From Jaenimonas drosophilae (Eukaryota > Euglenozoa > Kinetoplastea > Trypanosomatida > Trypanosomatidae): a DNA stretch of 40,353 nt. The DNA lies in assembly GCA_030849065.1 (NCBI GenBank), contig JASAON010001496.1, forward strand, positions 1 to 40,353, in the 5' to 3' direction. The notes under the pieces were generated by a model. It was not told where the DNA came from. It did not search any database and saw only the letters and a list, made by a program, of their open reading frames with translations. How positions within the stretch are numbered: the stretch's first letter is position 1; the number at the start of each line of letters is the position of its first letter. Of this stretch, positions 26,459 through 34,762 are shown in pieces. Both the position numbers and the translations under genes were made by a program.

Positions 26459-29400
26459 ATGCAGGAAGAGGCTTGTTTAGGCGGTGGTGATGTTATGAGG
26501 TCAAGCAGCCCGTTGGAGTTTTGGGCAGAGCGGAGCGGAAGGGAGCATTGTCCTGCTGGCCATGAGCTTCCAATCGATGTGCTCGTGAGTGTTTGGCAGT
26601 ACTGTCCTCAGGAGACGATTTTTGCGTGCCGACTGGTGTGTAGGCTGTGGAATGACTTATTTCTGCAAGAATTATTGCGGGCCGATAGTGCGCAACATTT
26701 TGGAGCGCTGGATGGCGTGCAGAGTGGATCGGTGAGGAAGGCTGTGGAGAGATCCTCGGCGAGGTTGGGATCGAGGTACTGTGACGTGATTCCTGAGGAT
26801 GAGGATGAGGGGTTCGCCTGGATGGGCAAACGTCTTGGTAGGTGTGAACAATCATCTGGATGGCAACCTCAGGTGGCGAACTTTTCGTGGACGGAGTGGA
26901 TGCAGCTTTGTAGACGGCACAATGCGGTGTGCACAAAGGAGACGGGTATGCTGGCGACGACATCGTCGCGGTCTGGGAGCTCTGTGGCAAAGCTCGAAGG
27001 GGTGGTGGCAAGAATGCGAAAGATGGCGGCGATGCAATTGACGGTGAACTCGGCTGAGGAGTGGCTTGGTCATTTAGCTGATTTCCGGCGAGCGCAGCAC
27101 AACATCCGCTGCTGTCGTTCACGTGTATCGCGGTTTCCTTCTTCCCCATCGAGATATTGCCAGGTACTGTTGCTGCCGGATGGGGGGCTCATGAGGCTCG
27201 ATTTGGGAGTGGAGGTCTTCTACCGACGTCCTCCGTATCAGTGGGGGTGCCCCAGTGCGGAGCCAGTGAAGGGTATTCCTTCCCGGAGGAAGGTAGCACA
27301 CTGCACGAGCTGGGCGCCAGAGTTGCGATACCCCGCTCCCGAGGGTGAGAGTATCTTCTACAACCCGTATGTTGGCATGCCATTTCTCATGGGTGGCAGG
27401 GGATTAGAGCCTCTCCCTCTGGAGTGTTCCACCTCGAAGCGCGCGATGGATCTGCGTCTTGGTGTGAAGGACTCTCCATGTCTTGACAGCACGGCGTGGC
27501 ATGATTTACAAGCGTTCCTCCGGCATTCTCGCAGCTGCACCATGCCAATGGTCACTACGGATCTCTTCGCTTCCTTCGACTTTGCTCCCCAGGTGATGCC
27601 AACCACCAGTATGCACAACTTCACCTTTGCTCAAGTGGACGTTACACCACTACCCAACATTGGCTGGAGCTCGAGCAGAGTATCTCGGCTCATGTCGCGT
27701 CTGTATCCCACAGAGGCCTCTACGGCGGATGTGCCCATCCACATTGTCCGGCGCAACACGGACATCACTGAGAGTGTCATGCGACGTCATCCCAGCGCAA
27801 TTCTCAATGCGGTGGACTTGTTCACTATGGTGCTCATGGGGTTGACCGCTTCCGTGAAGTTCGAACCCGTCTTCGCGGGTGATGAGAGTCACCCTGAGCA
27901 AGAAGCTTCCGGTGAAGAGGCGAGCGTGGATGCTTCTGCTTCCTCCAGAGTTGTTGCTGCGCTATCCAACGTACCACACGACAGCACCGTGCTTGAGGAT
28001 GGCGGCGACGAGTCACCCAGCGCGCGGGGCGTGATCCTTGGGAACTTATTGGAGGACGCAAACCTTATTGCTTCGTGTGGAACCGATGGATGCGTCTTGT
28101 TGTGTGCGATATCCCGTGTGGGCTACCGCAGGCTTGGCCAGCTGGAGGGGGTCGGCGCAACTGAGGTGGCCATCCTTGGTGCGCCAGTTTTCCAGCGTGT
28201 GGAAGGGACGACGCCCATCGCGAAGGTGGAGGTGCCACGTCATATCGCTACGCGTCTAGGCCCCTGTCATGCACCTAACTACCTCGAAGATGAACAACTG
28301 TCGGGGGTGGAGAAGGCAGAGGTATTGCTACTGGCCCTCAGCATGCAGTCAATGGCCTACATCTGCACCCACACTGTTCGCCGTGAGCTGTGCTATATGG
28401 CCAGCGTGTCATCCGACACCACCATGATTCTTCATGGCTATTTGTACTACGCCGAGTCCATCACAATCACACTTCGGCAGGAAATTGGACTCTGCTCGGT
28501 TGTGGCGATCCCTCGTCCGTTGACGTGTGTTCGGGGTGGTCTCAATGGCTGTGCCACCTGGAGCAGCAGCCCCTCATGGCGACCCCAGGAAGACGGCCAT
28601 CCGTTCTTCTGTTGGCCTTTCCTGGCAGTTGGACGGAGACGAACAGGGGTGAAGGTGTTCTACCGTCGGTCCGCTGACCAACAACATGGGCCGAGGAGAG
28701 ATGATGAGCATGAATCCCTCTTTGACGGTGTTCGAATCCTACCACCAACCTCCGTACATGGCAGTGAAGGGGAGGATGAGCCCATTGAATGTGTGGATGG
28801 ACGACCATCGCCACGGCAACTTCGAGTTCTCTTAAAGGACGTGACCGCCATCACCATCTCTCCATCTCACGCCATGCTTCTCGTGGCCAATGACTCGCAT
28901 CAAGTGTTTGTTGTTGCCCCTTCACTTGCCGCCGCTAAGGAGGAAGAGGAGGAGGTGCTGCCCAAGGATTCGTTACCAGCACCAACGTTTCGTCCTGGGG
29001 TAGGTGCGCGCCAAGGGAAGCGTATGGGGCTTTTCTCCTCCCAGGATGAACACGGAGTCACATGGATCCACCGTCATTTTTCTCCAGGACGCGAGAACGA
29101 GAGCTCCAGCAGCAGCAGCAGCTCTTCATATTCCGTCTACGTTGGAGAGGGGGTATTTGCGGGAGCCGCACCAACAGATGCTCAGACACCGTCGATGCGT
29201 CTCTATCATCCCGAGGTGACCTCACCCCCTCACCACGACTCTGATGCTGGTGATGAGCTAGCTGACGGTGCTACCCCACGTGCGGTGGTTGGCCCCATTG
29301 AGGTGTTTGGACGTGGTTTCTTGCTTGATCCATGCCTGCATGCCCTTCAATCGACGTACCCCTCACTTATTCCCCCGCCGACAGACTCTCAGCAGCAACC

Positions 29401-30985
29401 CCGTCCATTGGTTTTTGTGGCCTTTGTGGTTCAGGAGAAGCGCGGAAAGCTGGCGGGCATCCGAGACATGGCGGTGGATGACTGGAAGCTCACCGTCATC
29501 ACCGCCTACTTGGATGTTGTGATCTACGATGTGGCTGCTCTCATGAAGGAGGGTGAGGTGGGGGGGAAGGCCCCAACTCCAGGCCTGCAGGAGTTGTCCC
29601 CATTGATGCACTTCCCCCGTGCCACCCCGCTCATGTCTTTGGGGGTTCTTTCTGCACCCCTCTTCAGTCCAGCACTCCAGACGAGCTCGTGGCTGTTGCG
29701 ACTTGCTTCGGTGAGCGGCCTGGATTCATGGAAGAATCGCAGCCGGCTGAGAAATTGCTTCTCGTGGCAGGGTGGCATCTTTGCCCTGCACCACGTGCCG
29801 GCCTTTATGTGTACCGTTGTGGTTGATTTTGAAGCGCTCTGTCCTTCATCGAGTGAGAGTGACCAGGATGATGAGAGCGGTGCAGGTGGCATGGAGGCTA
29901 CCCCACCCAATGAGGAAGCCGCATTCGCGTCTCCATTTCCGGAAACGGGCTTACCCCTTGGTAGCCCCTTTGGTGCTCGTCCTAGAACTTCCACCTCGCT
30001 GGGCTCACGCGGCAGCCCACGAACATCTCCACGAAACTCACCACGGATGAGGAGTCTGCCTGGGGTGCGTGTGGACCACTCACTGCTGAACGTTCCTCAC
30101 GTCCCCTTTGGCACCCACCTTGGGTTGCGTGTGGTCATGCAGATGCTCTCTCCCTTCGCTGTGGCGTCGGGTGTTGGGGCACTCATTTACACGGCCATGC
30201 AGTTAGATAGGCAGCAAGGCCCTCTCTCCGCAGGACTGGCCCTGTGGATCTTGCCGTCGTTGGTGCCAATCGAAGGGTCCTTGGTCACTCGCCAGCAGCA
30301 CGTCTATCAAGACCGCTGGATCGGATGGTGGCTGTGCGTGCTTCGTGGGTTTCTGCTGATGGTGGTAGTCCCCATCCTTTTTGTGGTGAAGTATGACCTT
30401 CAACTTTACCGGGACACCACGCTACCGCTACGGTGGATGCATGTGGGTCTCTTCTGCTCTGCTGGCATAGTCATGGAGGCACTGTGTCAGTGGATGGACA
30501 TCAAAGTTGTGGAGCGTCGCCTGGTGTCCTATCGCTGGTCCTTCACTGTGTGGGTGATACTGCCCACTCTGGCCCTCAGCGCCGCATCGCCACCTCTGAT
30601 TGGTCAATACTTTGATGCCCCACGACACCACCATGGAACAACACCGCAGTTTCCTCTCGCGGTGGCATGCGCTCCCATTATGGCATCCATCGTGATCAGT
30701 TGCCTTTCCTTGGCCATCTCCAGCACCATTTCGAGCAACCTTCCCAGTCTCTGGTACGTTGTTCCTGCCGTCATCCATCTGATCATCATGGGCTTTCTGC
30801 TGCTTCCTTGTATTCTGTTCATCACAAACTTCTCATCGTACTGGAAATGGAGAAACGGGGAGTCACGAGAAGAGAGCCAACCGCAACTTATGGTGGCAAT
30901 GGTATTCGTCTGTATTATTGCTAGTATTTGGGGCATAGGAGTGCTGTGGGAACCCACAAGGCGGCTTGTGAGGATCTTGTGGTGA
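26459..30985 (+). CDS. Large F-box protein with a C-terminal multi-span membrane domain
   Basis: A 1508-residue protein. Residues about 36-73 form an F-box (LPIDVLVSVWQYCPQETIFA then CRLVCRLWNDLF), the motif by which SCF ubiquitin-ligase receptors bind Skp1. The ~1100-residue middle has no clear domain. One stretch (LIASCGTDGCVLLCAIS) looks like a WD40/propeller blade, and low-complexity acidic and Ser-rich linkers occur, including a poly-Ser run (AGC repeats at about 29104-29120) and RGSPRTSPRNSPRM near 1182-1195. The last ~290 residues carry about eight hydrophobic helices, for example WWLCVLRGFLLMVVVPILFV and WYVVPAVIHLIIMGFLLLPC. The repeated LD-x-n-LALWILPSL pattern faintly recalls TMEM185-type proteins. 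It could be a membrane-anchored ubiquitin-ligase adaptor; that is inference. Confidence 0.8.
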   Translation: MQEEACLGGGDVMRSSSPLEFWAERSGREHCPAGHELPIDVLVSVWQYCPQETIFACRLVCRLWNDLFLQELLRADSAQHFGALDGVQSGSVRKAVERSSARLGSRYCDVIPEDEDEGFAWMGKRLGRCEQSSGWQPQVANFSWTEWMQLCRRHNAVCTKETGMLATTSSRSGSSVAKLEGVVARMRKMAAMQLTVNSAEEWLGHLADFRRAQHNIRCCRSRVSRFPSSPSRYCQVLLLPDGGLMRLDLGVEVFYRRPPYQWGCPSAEPVKGIPSRRKVAHCTSWAPELRYPAPEGESIFYNPYVGMPFLMGGRGLEPLPLECSTSKRAMDLRLGVKDSPCLDSTAWHDLQAFLRHSRSCTMPMVTTDLFASFDFAPQVMPTTSMHNFTFAQVDVTPLPNIGWSSSRVSRLMSRLYPTEASTADVPIHIVRRNTDITESVMRRHPSAILNAVDLFTMVLMGLTASVKFEPVFAGDESHPEQEASGEEASVDASASSRVVAALSNVPHDSTVLEDGGDESPSARGVILGNLLEDANLIASCGTDGCVLLCAISRVGYRRLGQLEGVGATEVAILGAPVFQRVEGTTPIAKVEVPRHIATRLGPCHAPNYLEDEQLSGVEKAEVLLLALSMQSMAYICTHTVRRELCYMASVSSDTTMILHGYLYYAESITITLRQEIGLCSVVAIPRPLTCVRGGLNGCATWSSSPSWRPQEDGHPFFCWPFLAVGRRRTGVKVFYRRSADQQHGPRRDDEHESLFDGVRILPPTSVHGSEGEDEPIECVDGRPSPRQLRVLLKDVTAITISPSHAMLLVANDSHQVFVVAPSLAAAKEEEEEVLPKDSLPAPTFRPGVGARQGKRMGLFSSQDEHGVTWIHRHFSPGRENESSSSSSSSSYSVYVGEGVFAGAAPTDAQTPSMRLYHPEVTSPPHHDSDAGDELADGATPRAVVGPIEVFGRGFLLDPCLHALQSTYPSLIPPPTDSQQQPRPLVFVAFVVQEKRGKLAGIRDMAVDDWKLTVITAYLDVVIYDVAALMKEGEVGGKAPTPGLQELSPLMHFPRATPLMSLGVLSAPLFSPALQTSSWLLRLASVSGLDSWKNRSRLRNCFSWQGGIFALHHVPAFMCTVVVDFEALCPSSSESDQDDESGAGGMEATPPNEEAAFASPFPETGLPLGSPFGARPRTSTSLGSRGSPRTSPRNSPRMRSLPGVRVDHSLLNVPHVPFGTHLGLRVVMQMLSPFAVASGVGALIYTAMQLDRQQGPLSAGLALWILPSLVPIEGSLVTRQQHVYQDRWIGWWLCVLRGFLLMVVVPILFVVKYDLQLYRDTTLPLRWMHVGLFCSAGIVMEALCQWMDIKVVERRLVSYRWSFTVWVILPTLALSAASPPLIGQYFDAPRHHHGTTPQFPLAVACAPIMASIVISCLSLAISSTISSNLPSLWYVVPAVIHLIIMGFLLLPCILFITNFSSYWKWRNGESREESQPQLMVAMVFVCIIASIWGIGVLWEPTRRLVRILW

Positions 30986-31444
30986 GGTGTGGGGCCTTTC
31001 TTCTCTTCGCCGCTCCCTGGGGCAAGATCCAACCAAGCGATTGGGCCAAGCCCCTCATATCCCTTCGCGCGTATGTCTGTGTTTTCTCTCTCTCTCTCTC
31101 TCTGTGTGTGTTTGCGCGCACAACTCAACAACCTCACGCCTCAGCTATTCAGGGATTTTTGAATGTACCCCTCGCCACTTTTTTGCAGTGTGGTATCTGC
31201 TTGGCCTTGAGGACGTCAAGATTCTTTCTCCATCCACTACCCAAGTAATCTTGTGTGTCTGTGCGCTGTGGTGTGTGTGTGTGTGCCTCCATGTAGTTGA
31301 TATGGCCATGTACTTTCTTCTTCTCCTTCCTTGCCTTAAACAGCCCTTCACTTGTCAAATACTTGGCTCCTTCCGTCTCACCTCCATCGCTCAGCTGGTG
31401 ACGTTGTTCTTTTCTTCTCCTTTGCAGACTTCACTCATTCGCTC
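30986..31444 (+). other. Intergenic region before the RRM array
   Basis: No gene seen. It has a (CT)n(GT)n microsatellite at about 31085-31112, GT repeats near 31270-31285, and a splice acceptor tract (GTTCTTTTCTTCTCCTTTG) with AG at 31426-31427, 17 nt before the first RRM gene. Confidence 0.6.
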
Positions 31445-32215
31445 ATGGCTCAGTTGTTTGTTGGGCAGCTGCCGTTCAACAAGTTTTATCCCACGGATCT
31501 GCTGGAGCTGTTTCAGCCCTTTGGTCAGGTGATTGCCCAGGAGATTCACATCCGAAAGGGTAATGGCTTCGTGACCTTCGGCTCCACGGCGGAGGCTGAT
31601 GCGGCCATCATGGCGCTCCACGGCAAGTATGTGGTGCCAGGCCGCAATCAGCCCCTTCAAGTCATTTACTCCAAGGGAACACGCATTATTTCTGAGTTTG
31701 GCGAACGTCATCGCGGAGAGTGCGTGGCGATTCGGGAAGAAACTCGCCGGCGAATGGCCCCGACGGAACAATCCGCCGTGATGTACGCTGGTATTATGCA
31801 GAGCCCAATGCTACTGAGCAGCGATATGGCCTATGTGGCAGGGGCGGCAAATCTCCCAGCCGCTCTCCCCCCACCCTTGCCAAACTTCTCTACCTCCAGT
31901 GGAGCCGTCTCCGCCTCACAGGCCCACATGGCACACCTGATTTCTCCGCTTCCTTCCTCAGGCTCTGGATCGGGACCGGCGATGTACTACGTTTTCGCGC
32001 CACCATCGCAGACCTCTCTCACCCCGTTGCCCAGTGGAGCCTTTTACAACGGTAGCTTCGGTAGTGCAAGCAACAGCACAAGCACCTTAAGTGCCCCGGT
32101 GGCTTCTGGTGGTGTTCCCCAAGTGAGTGCTTCCCCCAACAACTTTGGTCAGTATGTTTTTCAGCCGGTTCCTTGTGTTTTGTGTCCCAGCCCTGAGACC
32201 TCAGCACTGGCGTGA
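31445..32215 (+). CDS. RRM RNA-binding protein, array copy 1
   Basis: A 256-residue protein with one N-terminal RRM (about 1-75): RNP2 is LFVGQL at residues 4-9 and RNP1 is KGNGFVTF. The RRM ends in GKYVVPGRNQPLQVIYSKGT, then a basic linker (ISEFGERHRGECVAIREETR) and a Pro/Ser/Ala/Asn-rich tail. Small single-RRM proteins with Q/N/P-rich tails are typical trypanosomatid regulators of mRNA stability and translation. The start is the first ATG after a strong acceptor at 31427; the open frame extends upstream only without an ATG. Unlike copies 2 and 3 the C-terminus lacks the YMYHPLGF signature and ends in a Cys/Pro segment (VLCPSPETSALA). Target RNAs are unknown. Confidence 0.88.
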   Translation: MAQLFVGQLPFNKFYPTDLLELFQPFGQVIAQEIHIRKGNGFVTFGSTAEADAAIMALHGKYVVPGRNQPLQVIYSKGTRIISEFGERHRGECVAIREETRRRMAPTEQSAVMYAGIMQSPMLLSSDMAYVAGAANLPAALPPPLPNFSTSSGAVSASQAHMAHLISPLPSSGSGSGPAMYYVFAPPSQTSLTPLPSGAFYNGSFGSASNSTSTLSAPVASGGVPQVSASPNNFGQYVFQPVPCVLCPSPETSALA

Positions 32216-33982
32216 TGATGGATGTTATGATCGGATTGCTTCCTCTTCCTACTCACCCTGTTCCTTCCTCATGTTTTATTTTGTGTTTTGTGTTTTGTGT
32301 TTTGTGCGCTCCCCTTCTCTTGTCCTTTTTCTTTCTGCGTGTATCCAGGAGGGTGGAGGGACGGGACTGCGTGAGAGACGTGGAGCGGGAGTACGCCTAC
32401 CCCCTCTTCTTCTCCATCCTCTCTCTGTTTCGTTCCTTTTCATAACCTCTTTTTTTCCATCTCCCCCCCCTCAACCGCGCCAAAGGAAAGTGTTTGCCAT
32501 ATTTCGATTCAGGTTCTGCTTCAAGTCCATTCCACGGGAGTGGGCGTGTGGTCTCTCCTTACCCACTGCTGTCTCTCTTTCTCACACCTTGGTTTGCAGC
32601 TAATCACCTCTCCTTCAGTTTTTTTTTTCTGTTCTTCCTTCATGATGATTTTGCTTGCTTCTTCCTTGTATGTTTCTCATTTCAGTTTTTTTTCCCTTGC
32701 TGTCTTTTATCTTTATTATACCCTGGTTTTTTGCTTTTTCCGGTCGCTGGATGTGTTTTGTGTTTCATCACTTACGGTGGTGGATCACGCACGTCGGTAT
32801 TCCACATCTTTTTAATTTTTTTTTTCGGTGGTGAATGCAGACGGGTGAGATCCGTACAGAGAGAGAGAGGCAAAAAAACGCAAATGAGGAAGAGACAGCA
32901 GAGACCGCCAAGTGGAGTGATGCTGTGCTCCTCCCCCCCCTTTCGATATATCCATTCTCTTCCCTCTTCTTCTTTTGGCTGGAATAGCGCTGTCTTTCGG
33001 CATCCCTGTGAGGGCAAGTCGTGATGTCTTGCTAACAGGGCCATCATTAAGTTGCAATTCTCCCCCAATTTTTTACTTTCGCTCTGTTTTTCTTTCTTCT
33101 TCCTTTTGCTGCTGCATTTTTGTGCCGAGAGTCCCTCTGTCCTACACGTGATTCTTGCCTCTGGTTGACGCTCTTGTATCCCCCCCTATCTTCCTTGTAT
33201 GTCCTCACACCCCCGTGCCTCTTGACATATAATCAAACCACAACCACAGGGAAACTGTATGAGATGGCTCTCACGTGGGGTCGAGAGAAACCTTCCGCAC
33301 CGCCCAACGCTGCCCTTTGCTTCTCCTCTTTTTTTTTCGTCACTTACTATGGTTGCTTTTCATGGGTCCGTTCTTCTCTATCTGTGTTTTTGTTTGTCCT
33401 CCACACTGCGATGATTGGGTGGCGCGGCAATGTTTCTTGTTGCTCGCCATGAAAAAAGTTCTGCGCTTTCCCCTTTCGCGCTCTCCAACGACTTCTGTTG
33501 CTCTTGTCGCTGGGTGCTCCATTTCCTTTACCAATTCATGAAGAGGCAAAACAATCCACCTCATTTCATTGTGAGCTGATTATCCTTCCATCACTCGCAT
33601 GACGCCTCATGCCCCACGACCGTTTTTTTTCTTACTTCTTACTTTCAGGTATTGGTGATCTTCATCTGGCATCTACCACGATGTGACACAAGAACCAGGA
33701 GTTGATGCAACAATGTTGTTGAAAAGATTACACCTACGACCCAATCGATAACACAATGAGCACCGTATTGGTGATTCTGGACACATCATGCGACACAAGT
33801 ACTCCAACTCTTGTCTGCCTGCCCACACAATTGCCCTTTCCTCTCTTTCTCTGTGCTTTCCCTTTTTTTTTTTCGCGAAGTCTCCGACGTCCCACACGTT
33901 TCAGCGCCAACAACCGTTTTCCCATTATTACTCACCCACACACCACATCCATCCCCCTTACAGCCCACCCTACCTCCAAACC
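32216..33982 (+). other. U-rich intergenic region between RRM copies 1 and 2
   Basis: 1.77 kb without a supportable gene. It begins with four tandem TTTTGTG units (32279-32306), then many poly-T and CTTTT tracts on the + strand, giving a U-rich 3' UTR. Candidate splice acceptors for copy 2 are the tract ending in AG at about 33648 and a stronger one ending at 33879-33880, after which there is no ATG before 33983. Confidence 0.6.
32279..32306 (+). repeat. Four tandem TTTTGTG heptamers in the 3' UTR of RRM copy 1
   Basis: Perfect 7-bp unit repeated four times, starting 63 nt after the stop codon. U/UG-rich repeats are typical ligands of RRM proteins, so self-binding is conceivable. Confidence 0.85.
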
Positions 33983-34762
33983 ATGGCTCAGTTGTTTGTG
34001 GGACAACTTCCCTTCAACAAGTTCTATCCTGCGGACCTCTTGGACCTCTTCGAGCCCTTTGGCAAGGTTGTGGCACAGGAAATTCATATTCGTAAGGGCA
34101 ATGGATTTGTGACCTTTCCAACAACGGCGGAGGCCGATGCTGCCATCTTGGCTCTTCACGGCAAGTACGTGGTTCCAGGCCGTCATCAGCCCCTGCAGGT
34201 AATCTACTCCAAGGGCACCAAGATGATTTCACAGTTCGGTCGCAGCCACCGCAATGAGTGCCTTGCACTGCGCGAGGGAAGCCGCCGTGGAAGCCGCTCC
34301 GATGCAGCATCCCAGAAACGTCTCAGTGCCGCAAACACTACAGTGACATCCATGGATGAGGCCGGTGCGCTGGCTGCAGCAAGCGCTCCATTCTCCTTCT
34401 TGCAGTCTGCCCTTGACCCCCTGTCTTTTTCATCCACAGCGATTGGCCCCATGACATCCACTACCAACATCGTCTCTCCCATGATGAACCCGCCCCACGG
34501 CTCGATGCCTCAGGCAATGTACCCCCCTGTTACTTCCCTCAATGGCTCTCAGCCCGCAATGTACGTGATGCTTGCTCCGCCGTCGCAGGGTGGGGTGCCT
34601 AGCTCATCTATGTTTGACGGCAGTTTCGGAAGCAACAGCAACAGCAACGCAAGCGGCCCTCCGCCCGTGAATATGCCTAATGCGATGCCCGCTTCGGTGC
34701 CATCGAACCCAGAAGCCGCACAGTACATGTACCATCCTCTGGGGTTTCTGTTTCAACAGTGA
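33983..34762 (+). CDS. RRM RNA-binding protein, array copy 2
   Basis: A 259-residue paralogue of copy 1. The RRM (1-75) has LFVGQL and KGNGFVTF intact, followed by a basic linker (FGRSHRNECLALREGSRRGS) and a long Ala/Ser/Pro/Asn tail. The tail contains the shared block SQPAMYVMLAPPSQ, a GSFGSNSNSNAS stretch, and the C-terminal signature AAQYMYHPLGFLFQQ shared with copy 3. The start is the first ATG after the acceptor at 33880. At the DNA level its second half of the RRM is unusually close to copy 4. The role is expected to be post-transcriptional regulation; no targets can be inferred. Confidence 0.88.
   Translation: MAQLFVGQLPFNKFYPADLLDLFEPFGKVVAQEIHIRKGNGFVTFPTTAEADAAILALHGKYVVPGRHQPLQVIYSKGTKMISQFGRSHRNECLALREGSRRGSRSDAASQKRLSAANTTVTSMDEAGALAAASAPFSFLQSALDPLSFSSTAIGPMTSTTNIVSPMMNPPHGSMPQAMYPPVTSLNGSQPAMYVMLAPPSQGGVPSSSMFDGSFGSNSNSNASGPPPVNMPNAMPASVPSNPEAAQYMYHPLGFLFQQ

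Noticed and set aside
26493..27149. 218-codon minus-strand frame
   Set aside because: It is antisense to the start of the F-box gene. Its composition (Ser/Pro/His) is that of a shadow frame and the F-box is clear on the + strand.
28718..28740. GTTCGAATCC, resembling a tRNA B box (also GTTCGAATG near 24301)
   Set aside because: No matching cloverleaf or A box around it. The first lies inside the F-box gene and the second inside the orphan frame.
31352..31444. N-terminal extension of RRM copy 1 (similar extensions for copies 2 and 3)
   Set aside because: Extensions lack an in-frame ATG or lie upstream of splice acceptors. All four copies align from MAQLFVG.
32279..32306. TTTTGTG repeats as a possible telomere-like array
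   Set aside because: The unit is not TTAGGG and there are only four copies in a UTR; treated as a simple U-rich repeat.
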